Source of the DNA: Niabella sp.
GTDB taxonomy: Bacteria; Bacteroidota; Bacteroidia; Chitinophagales; Chitinophagaceae
Reading direction: 5' to 3'
NCBI GenBank assembly: GCA_017744715.1
Contig: JAGIAT010000009.1
Span: 157,111-221,110 of the forward strand
Length of the DNA stretch: 64,000 nt
Below the pieces are notes generated by a model. It was given only the letters and a program-made list of their open reading frames with translations, had not been told where the DNA came from and did not search any database. Both the position numbers and the translations under genes were made by a program. This document shows positions 10,246 through 19,136 of the stretch, piece by piece. Numbering within the stretch: the first letter of the stretch is position 1; every line of letters starts with the position of its first letter.

Positions 10246-10881
10246 TTATTTTTTTACCTCCTCACTGATCTCCTGTTGCAAGAGTTCGATCCGTTTTTTT
10301 AGTTGACTATTTAGCTTACGGGGAAAGTTCTTTACTTTCTTGAGGTCAAATGCCAGCACCGAAGAAGCAACGCCTACGAAAAGAAAGGCCATCCCCGTAA
10401 GTACTACGAGTGAAAGCCCCGAGAACAGTGGGTTTACAAGAAGCATATACGACAGGATGATGCCCAACACGCTCAACACCGCCAGGTTGCCCCATTTCAG
10501 AATACCGGCATCTTTTAAATCCAGTGAATATCCAAACAGCTGGGCCGCACGTAACAATAATGCAAACCCTGCTACGAACGGCAATATACTCATTGAAACT
10601 TCCGGGTATATCAGCAGGTAAACACCTGCGGCAAAAGACAGCAGGCCGCTCACCAGGTACCATCCCCATCCGTTCAACGCCTTTGAGTTCCGTAATGAAA
10701 ACACCGCATCAAAGATCCCGGAAGTAATAAATGAAATACTGAACAACACCGAAAGCGTTACATAGGTTTCCAAAGGCACTGTAAAGATATAAATACCACA
10801 GCCGATAAAAAGAATACCGAGTATCAACGGGATGTACCAGTGCTTTACTGCGTTGGTAAGAGACTTTAAGATCGTTTGCAT
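10246..10881 (-). CDS. HdeD/DUF308 family membrane protein
   Basis: An integral membrane protein of 211 residues with about six hydrophobic segments arranged as three helix pairs, as in the HdeD/DUF308 family. The first runs YIPLILGILFIGCGIYIFTV. The tail is charged and helical (KKRIELLQQEISEEVKK) and is probably cytoplasmic. HdeD of E. coli is linked to acid resistance, but for most family members no biochemical role is known, so none is assigned here. It stands alone: the upstream gap of about 270 bp leads into the tandem array, and nothing adjacent is co-directional within 200 bp. Confidence 0.82.
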   Translation of the reverse strand: MQTILKSLTNAVKHWYIPLILGILFIGCGIYIFTVPLETYVTLSVLFSISFITSGIFDAVFSLRNSKALNGWGWYLVSGLLSFAAGVYLLIYPEVSMSILPFVAGFALLLRAAQLFGYSLDLKDAGILKWGNLAVLSVLGIILSYMLLVNPLFSGLSLVVLTGMAFLFVGVASSVLAFDLKKVKNFPRKLNSQLKKRIELLQQEISEEVKK

Positions 10882-11095
10882 TTTTTAATTTTTATGGTTT
10901 TGGTTTAAATAGTTTCCTTGCAGGCATCGGCTGCCCAGCGGGCTTTAAGCGCATCGATCACTCCAGTAACACGGTCGTGATGCAACAGCCGGCGCACGCT
11001 ACGATTCTTTTAGATCATTCGTTGCATTATTCCGCAACCGCTGAGTATATCCTTAACGAAGATCCTATATGCAGCACAAACAGAAGGATCTATTT

Positions 11096-11123
11096 GTCTC
11101 TTTTTCCTTTGCCTATTTGTCTC
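11096..11123 (-). promoter_or_regulatory. GAGAC-N18-GAGAC motif, copy 2
   Basis: Direct GAGAC half-sites on the minus strand, one base wider than the other copies (23-bp spacing), with AAATAGGCAAAG between them. It lies 215 bp upstream of the DUF308 gene and 28 bp before the tandem array. Confidence 0.5.
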
Positions 11124-11150
11124 CATCTTTCTGTTCCTGTTTACAGACTC

Positions 11151-12065
11151 ATTGCGATCGTTGCCGTAAAAACTTAAACGCTAGGGACGCCAGGAATGCG
11201 CAGAGAACGCAGGGATACCTACCCATAACAGGCAGGTGCTCTTTGCGGTCATTGCGGATGCATTGCGATCGTTGCGGTAAAAACTTAAACGCTAAGGACG
11301 CAAGGAATGCGCAGAGAACGCAGGGATATCTACCCATAACAGGCAGGTGCTCTTTGCGGTCATTGCGGATGCATTGCGATCGTTGTGATAAAAATTTAAA
11401 CGCTAAGACGCAAGGAATGCGCAGAGAACGCAAGGATATTTATCCATAACGGGCCGGATCTCTTTGCGGCCACTGCGGATGCATTGCGATCGTTGCGGTA
11501 AAAACTTACACGCTAAGGACGCAAGGAATGCGCAGAGAACGCAGGGATATCTACCCATAACAGGCAGGTGCTCTTTGCGGCCATTGCGGATGCATTGCGA
11601 TCGTTGTGGTAAAAATTTAAACGCCAAGACGCAAGGAATGCGCTAAGAACGCAAGGATATTTACCCATAACAGGTAGGTGCTCTTTGCGGCCATTGCGGA
11701 TGCATTGCGATCGTTGTGGTAAAAATTTAAACGCCAAGACGCAAGGAATGCGCAAAGAACGCAGGGATACCTACCCATAACGGTCCGGATCTCTTTGCGG
11801 CCATTGCGGATGCATTGCGATCGTTGCGGAAAAAATTTAACCGCTAAGGACGCAAGGGATGCGCAAAGAACGCAGCGATATGTACCCATAACAGGCAGGT
11901 GCTCTTTGCGGCCATTGCGGACACATTGCGACCGTTGCGGTAAAAACTTAAACGCTAAGGACGCAAGGAATGCGCAGAGAACGCAAGAATATTTACCCAT
12001 AACAGGCCGGATCTCTTTGCGGCCATTGCGGATGCATTGCGACCGTTGTGGTAAAAATTTACACC
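11151..12065. repeat. Tandem array of 110/111-bp units, eight full copies plus one partial
   Basis: The marker ATTGCGATCG / ATTGCGACCG recurs at 11151, 11262, 11373, 11483, 11594, 11704, 11814, 11925 and 12036, giving periods of 111, 111, 110, 111, 110, 110, 111 and 111 bp. Each unit carries a CGCTAAGGACGCAAGG-type segment, an AATGCGCAGAGAACGCA segment and a CTCTTTGCGG segment, with few substitutions between units. Long open frames exist on both strands only because the unit has few stop codons and its length is close to a multiple of three; the 110-bp units break every frame. It lies in noncoding DNA between a DUF308 gene and a terminator. Confidence 0.9.
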
Positions 12066-12090
12066 TAACGGATATAAAGTCTTTATTGCT

Positions 12091-12138
12091 TATAAAAAGA
12101 AAGGCAGCCAGCATGTGCTAACTGCCTTCGGTTTTTTT
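12091..12138. terminator. Bidirectional rho-independent terminator
   Basis: The stem AAGGCAG (12101-12107) pairs with CTGCCTT (12122-12128) and is extended by AGCA/TGCT inside. Eight T follow on the plus strand (12132-12139), and a CTTTTTAT tract follows on the minus strand. It sits directly after the stop of the minus-strand gene at 12146-13174 and most likely ends that transcript. Confidence 0.75.
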
Positions 12139-12145
12139 TGCGTAT

Positions 12146-13174
12146 TTATTCTTGAGTCACATTTACAATTTTGCTATAGCTTACTGCTCCATCCCGGTTT
12201 ACCTGCCCGATCCTTACAAACAATTCCGGATTCTTCCCTGGTGCAAGCTCAACGGCTTCCCGGCCCGATTTCCGGCAGGAAGCAGCCATCAACCCCAAAC
12301 CTGCCGTTAACAGGAAACAAGAAACAAGGGTTTTCGTGCGTTTCCGCACACCCAGACCCATACCCAGTACCAGCAGTACCGCCACCAGGCCCGCAAGCGG
12401 ACCGGCAACACCCAGTAATGCGGTTACCTCGTGCAGGGCTTTTTCATAATGATAGGACGTATTATCAGCAGCGCTGCCCGCGAGCGTTTTACTATTTACA
12501 GAATCGATGGCCACAAAATGGGTTCCATCTTTTGAAACCTCGATCAGGAACCGGTCGTTATTCACCTCTGTAAGTGCGGTCCAGTCGATCGACAGTTTGC
12601 CGGAAGTAAAAACTGCACTTAAAGCGCCAAAAGAAACCGGTAATGCGGCATCAGTATACCCATAGGAAGACACATTGTTGCTGCCTTCAGACACATCCAC
12701 ATCCGTACCGGGAGTAGGCACGATATTTACATTAAACCCGTCGCCATTGTTATTATTGGCATCGGTGGGCGTTGATGCGGCAGTAACCGTAGCTTTAATT
12801 GTAACCGGGCCACCAATGGTGGTGAACGGATCCGGCATACCGGGAATATTTTTGTTCTGGGTGCCAAAAATAGTTTCTGTAGCGGGGTCATAGGTCCAGT
12901 CAAAATACGCCGCACCGGCACCGGTAATATCCAGTTTCCCGTTAAACAACGGATTTACTTTATTTAAACTTACTGTAATACGGGTGGGTTCTGTAGGATC
13001 CTTTACCAGCGGCGTGGTATTGGCATTTTGAAAGGTAAACTGCAGGGTCACTGTTCCACCCACAGCAGCAGGGGAAGGACTTACGGAAGGACTCGACACC
13101 TGCGGATCCGATTGACCCATCGCCCGGCCCAGCACAGCCATTACAAAGAATAAGCAGACAACACTTTTTTTCAT
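12146..13174 (-). CDS. Secreted protein with FN3-like domain interrupted by a membrane hairpin and internal lipobox
   Basis: This 342-residue protein of unknown function has a signal peptide ending near residue 20 (RAMGQ), then a beta-rich region. Residues 178-245 match the FN3-like domain common in Bacteroidota extracellular proteins (LPVSFGALSA, IDWTALTEVNNDRF, VSKDGTHF). Instead of running on, the domain breaks. There is a helix at 252-275, a cytoplasmic-type loop VRKRTK, and a second helix at 282-299 ending MAASC (Cys300). Residues 317-342 then supply what look like the missing last strands (FVRIGQVNRDG, YSKIV). The paralogue at 31421-33412 has the same interruption. It follows the surface protein at 13213-15960 by 38 bp, so they are probably one operon. 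It has no T9SS sorting domain. Confidence 0.75.
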   Translation of the reverse strand: MKKSVVCLFFVMAVLGRAMGQSDPQVSSPSVSPSPAAVGGTVTLQFTFQNANTTPLVKDPTEPTRITVSLNKVNPLFNGKLDITGAGAAYFDWTYDPATETIFGTQNKNIPGMPDPFTTIGGPVTIKATVTAASTPTDANNNNGDGFNVNIVPTPGTDVDVSEGSNNVSSYGYTDAALPVSFGALSAVFTSGKLSIDWTALTEVNNDRFLIEVSKDGTHFVAIDSVNSKTLAGSAADNTSYHYEKALHEVTALLGVAGPLAGLVAVLLVLGMGLGVRKRTKTLVSCFLLTAGLGLMAASCRKSGREAVELAPGKNPELFVRIGQVNRDGAVSYSKIVNVTQE

Positions 13175-13212
13175 GATTTTTATTTTTTAGTTGGATGATA
13201 GGAATGTGCCGG

Positions 13213-15960
13213 TTAAAATCCGTATTTGATCACATCGTTATCTTTATTGTTTTTGAAGTTGATTTCGCCGCCGGATCCGTCAAATATAGAAACCACCATG
13301 GCATCTTTGCCGCCGGTCTTTTTAGCATCAAACACCACGGTAAATCCAAACGCGGAAGTACCTCCAGCATCAATGATTTTTTTACCCGTGGTGCCACTCA
13401 GTTGAAACACATAGTTACTGCCTTGTACGCCCATATAGGACCAGTCTTTGTTTTGTACCGGCAGTCCGGCAATGGAAGACAGGGCGGGATCAAAAGCACT
13501 CATAGTGTAATGCGTAGCCGTTGGAATGTATACATAGATGGCTTTATCTGCCAGTGTAGCCGCATTCAATACTTCCCGTACAACCACCCGCACGCTCAGG
13601 TTTTTTGCACCGGTAACCTGGGTAGGCACTACCATAATGTTGGGGCTAAGATCAGGAACCGCCAGGTAAGTAATGGTGATCGTTGAAGGATTGGACACCA
13701 GCCCGCTGTTGTCTTTAATCGTATAAGAGACTGGCGTGGGATTGCCGGTAAAGCCCGGTTGCGGTGTAAAGGTTACGATACCTTTATTATCTTCCGTCCA
13801 GGTGCCTTCGTTGGGCACCACTACCTTATCAATATCACCGTCGCCATCCGTATCCGTTCCGGTGGCACCTGCCGGTGGCACCAGGTTTACCGAACTGTTA
13901 TTGATATTATTATTTGGATCTGTGTCATTGGTAAACACGGTTACCACTGCAGGGGTACCCGGAGTTACACCGCTTTTCGTATCATTTACTGTTACCGGCG
14001 GCTGACCCAATCCAAAATTCTGACCGGTTATATTGGCATTGGTTACCGTTACGGGAATGATGCCATCCGTTTGGCTGGGACTTTCACTGCTGGATACATT
14101 CTGGTATCCTGTGCCCGGTACCACCACTATGGTATATGCTCCCGGAATAACTCCGTTAAAGATATAAGCCCCGCTGCCGTCGGTGGTTGCAGTACCGGAT
14201 AGCATTCCTGCACTATTTTTTAACTGAACCGTTATGCTTCCCATTGCGGTACCATCTGCACCATTCGTTGCACCATTTACATCGTTGAATACCTTACCGG
14301 CTATGGAATAACCTGCCAGGTAGCTAACCGTAATTGTTGAAGTATTTGATACCAGGCCGCTGTTGTCTTTAACCGTATACGAAATCGGCGTGGGGCTGCC
14401 CGTGAAGCCTGTTTGCGGTGTAAAGGTTACCACACCATTGTTATCTACCGTCCAGGTGCCCTGATTAGGTACTACTACTTTGTCGATATCACCGTCACCA
14501 TCCGTATCTGTTCCGATGGCACCGGCAGGTGGCACCAGGTTCACGGAGCCGTTGTTCATATTATTATTGGGGTCTGAATCATTGGTAAGTACGGTTACCG
14601 TTGCAGGAGTGCCCGGTACCACACCGGTTTTGCTGTCGTTTACCGTTACCGGAGGCTGACCCAATCCAAAATTCTGACCGGTTATATTGGCATTGGTTAC
14701 CATTATGGGAATGATGCCATCCGTCTGGCTCGGACTTTCACTGGTGGATACATTCCGGTAGCCGGTACCCGGTACCACCACTACCGTATAATTTCCCGGG
14801 AAAACCGTGTTAAAGATATAAGCACCGCTGCCATCCGTGGTGGTGGTACCGGCTACTGCTCCGGTGCTATTTTTTAACTGTACCGTTACATTGCTCATTG
14901 CGGTACCATCGGCACCATTCACAGCTCCGTTGATATCATTAAATACGCTGCCGGATACATTATAGACCACCGGTTTCAACGCTATGTTCATAGTGAAGTT
15001 ATCATCCCTGTTAATACCGTCCGGCTCCTGGGTGTTAATCAACGTAATGGTATTGCTTCGCACCTCGTTCCCAACAAGCTGTACTCCGTTATTATCATTT
15101 ACCACATTATTATCCGGGTATGCACCCGTGGGTACAGAGGCTGTATAATTACCAGGCAGCACCACCCCAACGCTATAAGCCGTGCCGGGAGTAAGGCCGG
15201 TAAACGTATAGTTCCCCGATCCATCAGTCGTCACTGTTTGCAACTGTGCTCCGCTGCTGTTATATAATTTCACTGTGGCCCCCGGAATGCCCGGCTCATT
15301 GGCATCCATCATTCCGTTGCCATTCAAATCACTCCATACCTTATTGCCCAGTTTGGCATATCGGTATATACCGGCATCAAAGACTCTTGTTTGCGTTCCC
15401 AATAGCAGGAATGTTGAGTAGGAATTTGAATTACCATCGGCATTCACACTGGACCTCCCCGCTACCGGGTCTGCGCTTCCCGTGCCGGTTAGCTGCGGAC
15501 TGAAGCGGGCAAATCCCGCCGGCAGGTTATAGTGCACATAATACGTGCCTTCTACTAAACTCCTGGACCAGAACCCGGGTTTACTGCTATTTTCGTTGGT
15601 GGTAAAAGCAGGGCTCGCATTGGTTAATCCAAGCGTTCCGATATTCCAGATACCACCGATAAAATTTGTGCCTCCGGCAAGCTGCCCTACACCGGTGGTA
15701 ACACCCGGTTCGCCGGCCTCTTTAATACCGTTGGCATTGAGATCATGCCATAAGGTACCCTGCGCGTTAAACCAAAAAAAATACGCTGATTTCTCCGGTT
15801 TAAAATTACTATGAGGAAGTGCTCTTGCCGGCATCATCCAACACATAAACACAAGTGCCAGCAGTACCTTGCCCGGAGTAAGGTTTGAACCGCCGCTATG
15901 ACTGTAATTGCAGCGTCCTGGTTTTTGCTTTCTTTCAATTTTCAACATACGTTTATCCAT
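13213..15960 (-). CDS. SdrD B-like / CshA-repeat surface protein
   Basis: A secreted multidomain protein of 915 residues, probably part of an adhesin or surface structure. The signal peptide is unusually far in (hydrophobic core about 31-48). An SdrD-B-like domain at about 201-325 starts LGNKVWSDLNGNGMMDANEP; a related element is at 65-90 (FNAQGTLWHDLNANGIKEAGEP). Residues 333-548 and 551-766 are two near-identical units. Each consists of a B-like domain with FNDxNGAxNGADGTAM and a CshA-type fibril repeat (VTFTPQTGFTGSPTP). Residues 767-915 form an unassigned beta-rich end. DGDGDID-type segments suggest calcium binding. No LPxTG, TM anchor or clear T9SS signal is seen, so its attachment is unknown; the partner gene at 12146-13174 might supply it. 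Confidence 0.85.
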   Translation of the reverse strand: MDKRMLKIERKQKPGRCNYSHSGGSNLTPGKVLLALVFMCWMMPARALPHSNFKPEKSAYFFWFNAQGTLWHDLNANGIKEAGEPGVTTGVGQLAGGTNFIGGIWNIGTLGLTNASPAFTTNENSSKPGFWSRSLVEGTYYVHYNLPAGFARFSPQLTGTGSADPVAGRSSVNADGNSNSYSTFLLLGTQTRVFDAGIYRYAKLGNKVWSDLNGNGMMDANEPGIPGATVKLYNSSGAQLQTVTTDGSGNYTFTGLTPGTAYSVGVVLPGNYTASVPTGAYPDNNVVNDNNGVQLVGNEVRSNTITLINTQEPDGINRDDNFTMNIALKPVVYNVSGSVFNDINGAVNGADGTAMSNVTVQLKNSTGAVAGTTTTDGSGAYIFNTVFPGNYTVVVVPGTGYRNVSTSESPSQTDGIIPIMVTNANITGQNFGLGQPPVTVNDSKTGVVPGTPATVTVLTNDSDPNNNMNNGSVNLVPPAGAIGTDTDGDGDIDKVVVPNQGTWTVDNNGVVTFTPQTGFTGSPTPISYTVKDNSGLVSNTSTITVSYLAGYSIAGKVFNDVNGATNGADGTAMGSITVQLKNSAGMLSGTATTDGSGAYIFNGVIPGAYTIVVVPGTGYQNVSSSESPSQTDGIIPVTVTNANITGQNFGLGQPPVTVNDTKSGVTPGTPAVVTVFTNDTDPNNNINNSSVNLVPPAGATGTDTDGDGDIDKVVVPNEGTWTEDNKGIVTFTPQPGFTGNPTPVSYTIKDNSGLVSNPSTITITYLAVPDLSPNIMVVPTQVTGAKNLSVRVVVREVLNAATLADKAIYVYIPTATHYTMSAFDPALSSIAGLPVQNKDWSYMGVQGSNYVFQLSGTTGKKIIDAGGTSAFGFTVVFDAKKTGGKDAMVVSIFDGSGGEINFKNNKDNDVIKYGF
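13663..14964 (-). repeat. Internal coding duplication, two ~650-bp units
   Basis: The two B-like plus CshA units of the 915-residue protein occupy 14964-14314 and 14313-13663. The DNA stays strikingly similar (for example ATGATGCCATCCGT and GGTACCACCAC in both). That points to a recent duplication or ongoing gene conversion, and copy number could vary between strains. Confidence 0.7.
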
Positions 15961-16385
15961 AAAAATTATAGTTGTCCTGTTTAGGATTTAATTTTTAACT
16001 CATTAAATATGTTGGTTTGAAGGGCTCGTGCTTTATCAATAAGGTATATCATAAATGATCTATACCTGAGGATGCTATTGCCAGGAGTGCTTAGCCGGTT
16101 GCAGCAGTCTTACTTTAGCAGCTACATAAATTGAATCATCGTAACATCACCGCCAACCGGTTCCTGCGTCTGGTCTTCTGTGCATGTATTTTCAGGCTGC
16201 AAAATTCTGCGACGCACCAGAACCTGCATGGTGAAAATGTCGGTTTTTTTATCAATCTCATAATTCCGGCGCACCTTCGAAATCTCTTATAATGCATGGT
16301 CAGGCCGCGTGCTCGTGCAGCTCCCGAAACCTGCCCGTGGCGGGCAAGTTGTGGATAGCTATAAGCAGCAGGCTTTTTAGAATTA
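15961..16385. other. Intergenic region, 425 bp, no gene
   Basis: No convincing frame. The first 60 bases upstream of the surface-protein gene are AT-rich and should hold its promoter, but I could not fix a TTTG/TAnnTTTG pair. Confidence 0.5.
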
Positions 16386-17147
16386 TCAGGGTACATACAC
16401 GTCTCCGTTGATCGTCCATCCTTTACGGGTAAGCAGGTTGCGGCCCAAGGCATCGGAATATTTTAGATTCAATGCGCCCAACACCATCTGATCCGGCGTA
16501 CCTGCATTGAAGGCCCAATCGGTAAGCGTGGTTTCATAATGCCGCCGGCTCAGCCCCGCGTTATGCAGCATGTATTGTAGGCCGCCGGCTTTTGACGGGT
16601 GAACGCTACGCAGGTTCCATTTCCCCAGGGGCTGGTCAAACAGACCTGCCTCGAAAAACATAAAGCTCAGATCGGGCACCCGGCTCATGTCCCAATATTG
16701 AAACGAGCTGTTCCCTAAAAGGCTGCCGCAGTCAAAAAACATACCCTTTGCCGTAATCAGCGTTGAAAAATCAGGAATATCAGTGGCTGTTACATCCAGG
16801 TTGATACAACTGGAAAAATTCAGTACCCGCCACCGGTTGGCGCCCCATTGCTCCACCCCTGTCAGTTTCTGCTGGTCTCCTGCCTTCAGCAACGGGTAAT
16901 TAAAATCAAACCCAAAATAAGCAGCTGAACGCCGCGCATGCATCCGTAGCCGGTATGTTCCGGGCTGCGGAAAAGTGATCACCACATTGCCACGGGCCAT
17001 CACCGTTCCTGCAGAAGTGGGATCTGTTATACTTTCCCATTGTATGGTGTAGGATCCGGTACCAGGAACCGTAATCTGATTGGATGCCGTAAATCCGGGA
17101 TTGTCTGTTTTCCAAACTGTAGTAAACGAAGCCCTTTCATCCTCCAT
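16386..17147 (-). CDS. BspA-like (DUF285) leucine-rich repeat protein
   Basis: A 253-residue protein of the BspA/DUF285 type. The start of the mature-like part, FTTVWKTDNPG, is the usual opening of these surface proteins. It is followed by a PKD-like segment (VVITFPQPGTYRLRMHA) and by short repeats of the form F-x-x-C-G-S-L...W-D-M-S/N-L-R (residues about 130-200). Homologues are normally secreted, but this copy has no signal peptide. The ATG at 17147 gives MEDERASFT; the ATG 36 bases further upstream (17183) only adds lysines. It could be an intracellular variant or a gene whose 5' end has been lost. It ends 425 bp before the surface-protein operon. Confidence 0.7.
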   Translation of the reverse strand: MEDERASFTTVWKTDNPGFTASNQITVPGTGSYTIQWESITDPTSAGTVMARGNVVITFPQPGTYRLRMHARRSAAYFGFDFNYPLLKAGDQQKLTGVEQWGANRWRVLNFSSCINLDVTATDIPDFSTLITAKGMFFDCGSLLGNSSFQYWDMSRVPDLSFMFFEAGLFDQPLGKWNLRSVHPSKAGGLQYMLHNAGLSRRHYETTLTDWAFNAGTPDQMVLGALNLKYSDALGRNLLTRKGWTINGDVYVP

Positions 17148-17293
17148 AGTAATTTCCTTTGTCTTTTTACGTGTTCCTTGCATATGTTTCCCTATGCGTA
17201 CTATATATAATCCGGCAGCAACGCCACATCACCGAAAGGAGCCCTGTTATACGGTTTGCTATACCCTCGCGAACCATCCTTTTCCGTTAACGT

Positions 17294-17677
17294 CTATGCA
17301 TGATGCGACGCGGTTGCAGTTCTTACCTGTTTTTGATAATCCCCAGGTGTAATGCCGGTTACCTTTTTAAATACTTTTGTAAAATTCGACGGATCAAAGG
17401 TCAGCTGGTACGCCACCTCCACGATCGGTCCCCGGTTGCGGTCAATTAATGATTTTGCCTTCTCAATGATTTTTAAATTGTAAAAATGAGTGGGAGAATA
17501 CCCGGTTTCTTTACGAACGGTATCAGACAAATGCCGCGATGAAATGAAGAGCAGGGATGCAATTTCAGAAAGGGGTAGCATTTCCTCTGCATCACCTTCA
17601 GAAACCGCTTCAATATGCTGCTCTAAAAACTGCAGGTACCGGTCGGTAATTTCTTTACTACGCATGCCTTTTATCAA
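17294..17677 (-). CDS. AraC-type DNA-binding protein
   Basis: A small 127-residue regulator that is essentially only the AraC/XylS double helix-turn-helix. Residues about 38-60 form the first HTH (LSEIASLLFISSRHLSDTVR). The second lies at about 85-117, with the family signature DPSNFTKVFKKVTGITPGDY. It lacks a ligand-binding domain, so it either responds to another protein or binds constitutively. It precedes the response-regulator/AraC protein (17751-18500) by no more than 75 bp in transcription order reversed, and both read on the minus strand. Targets are unknown. Confidence 0.88.
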   Translation of the reverse strand: MIKGMRSKEITDRYLQFLEQHIEAVSEGDAEEMLPLSEIASLLFISSRHLSDTVRKETGYSPTHFYNLKIIEKAKSLIDRNRGPIVEVAYQLTFDPSNFTKVFKKVTGITPGDYQKQVRTATASHHA

Positions 17678-17750
17678 TAATCCTGTTTAAATGATATCTT
17701 TATTTGCGCATCCCGTGTTCAGCTGCCAGCGATGCATTACTGTACCAACC

Positions 17751-18500
17751 TTATGCATAGGAAGAAGGCGCGATGCCAAACTGTCTTTTAAAATTTTTAC
17801 TGAACTGTGCCGGTGAATTAAATCCCACCGCAATGGAGATGTCGCTCAGTTTATGCTTCCCCTCGGAAATGAGGCTGGCGGCCCTTCTCAAGCGGGCCGT
17901 ATCAATCATTTTATAGGGTGTTTGCCTGCACAGCAGCTTTGCCTTCCGGTAAAACAACGGCCGGCTCATATGCATTTTCTCCGCCAACAGTTTTACACTG
18001 AGGGAAGGATTGGATATATGGCGTTCAATCAATTCCTCAACCCGCTCCTGGAACGTTTTCCGGGTATCGAACGGTTCCTCATGTTTGATTTTCAAAAACC
18101 GCTGCTGTTCAAAATAAGCTCTGAGACGGGCACGATTGGTAAGCAGGCTCGTTACCTGTGCATCTAAACAAAGCATTGAAACGGGTTTTTCCATATATAC
18201 ATCCGCTCCGTATTCCAATGCCATTACTTTATCCTGCAACTGTTTTGGGCTACCCAGCAGTATTAAAGGAATGCAGGAATGATCCGGATCCGACTTCAGC
18301 ATTTTGCAAAATTCATACCCGTTCATTTCCTTTAAATGCCCATCGCTGATGATAAGCGCGATCTCCATGCCCTGCACCATCTGCAGCGCCGTAGCGCCAT
18401 CTGTTATTGCAAGCACCGTGTATTTCTGTTCAAAAAAATCAGACAGATATTTTAAAACGGCCTCTTTGCTACTCACGATTAAAATGCACATTTTTCGCAT
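17751..18500 (-). CDS. Receiver-AraC fusion regulator with degenerate receiver
   Basis: This 249-residue protein resembles the carboxyl end of a Bacteroidota hybrid two-component system but stands alone. Residues 1-125 are a CheY-like receiver with the phosphoacceptor position Asp53 (LIISDGHLKEMNG) and the conserved Lys in YMEKPVS. The acidic pair that normally holds Mg2+ near residue 10 is missing: ILIVSSKEAV stands where ILIVEDNE-like text is expected. The Thr/Ser switch region is LILLGSP. Residues about 145-249 are the AraC HTH pair (LSVKLLAEKMHMSRPLFYRK, then FNSPAQFSKNFKRQFG). A phosphorylation-independent regulator is plausible. No cognate kinase lies next to it. Confidence 0.87.
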   Translation of the reverse strand: MRKMCILIVSSKEAVLKYLSDFFEQKYTVLAITDGATALQMVQGMEIALIISDGHLKEMNGYEFCKMLKSDPDHSCIPLILLGSPKQLQDKVMALEYGADVYMEKPVSMLCLDAQVTSLLTNRARLRAYFEQQRFLKIKHEEPFDTRKTFQERVEELIERHISNPSLSVKLLAEKMHMSRPLFYRKAKLLCRQTPYKMIDTARLRRAASLISEGKHKLSDISIAVGFNSPAQFSKNFKRQFGIAPSSYA

Positions 18501-19136
18501 AGTTTCTGATTCATTTTTTTTATTTCAATGCACTTGTTCCTTTCTAAAAACTGCAGCCACCGTTTACGCCACCAACTTTTATCATCACCGGTTTGCCCGG
18601 GGCATAACGCCCCCCTTTAGCAACGAACTGCCTTTCAGCCAATCGGTACATGCGTACCGGCGACTGCTCCTATAGCTGTTTATCTATTTGTTGATCCTGA
18701 AGGCCGGTGCACGGGTACAACACGTATCACCACACCCTCAAACGGTAGTCGTTACCGGTATTAGCATTGCTCATCCATAGACTACATTTATCTCCCGTTT
18801 AAACATCACATAACATATACAAATACGCCCGGGGAACAGCAAAGTACTATCGAAAAAAAAAATTAATAAAAGGACACTTCCTATATCACTTCATATTTCT
18901 TATGCAAATCCCCGCCCGCTTCCATATATACGCAGAGGTGACCGGAATGTACTATCCTTTTGATTTTTTTTTTAGAGATTTCAGCAAAAAGGAACGGGCA
19001 GCACATGAGAAGCCTGGTTTGGGCGTACCACAGCACACACGGACCATTCGATACAATAGCCGGGGGATCAGACAACAGCGGCGCCGGTGAAGGCAGATAC
19101 ATTCATCCGCCTAAGCGGAAAACGACCAGGGACTTA
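18501..19136. other. Intergenic region, 636 bp, no gene
   Basis: Short frames on both strands at 18881-19102 have no recognisable features and overlap each other, so I do not call them. No repeat family from elsewhere in the window is evident. Confidence 0.5.

Noticed and set aside
11151..12065. CRISPR array
   Set aside because: The whole 110-bp unit is repeated with no unique spacers, and no cas genes are present.
11069..12121. Apparent zinc-ribbon repeat protein with MHCDRCGKNL every 37 residues, and open frames on the opposite strand
   Set aside because: The frames come from translating the 110/111-bp noncoding array. They break at every 110-bp unit, are open on both strands at once, and show substitutions at all codon positions.
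16136..16453. 105-codon minus-strand frame overlapping the end of the BspA-like gene
   Set aside because: Cys/Arg-rich product in an alternative frame of a real gene and its spacer.
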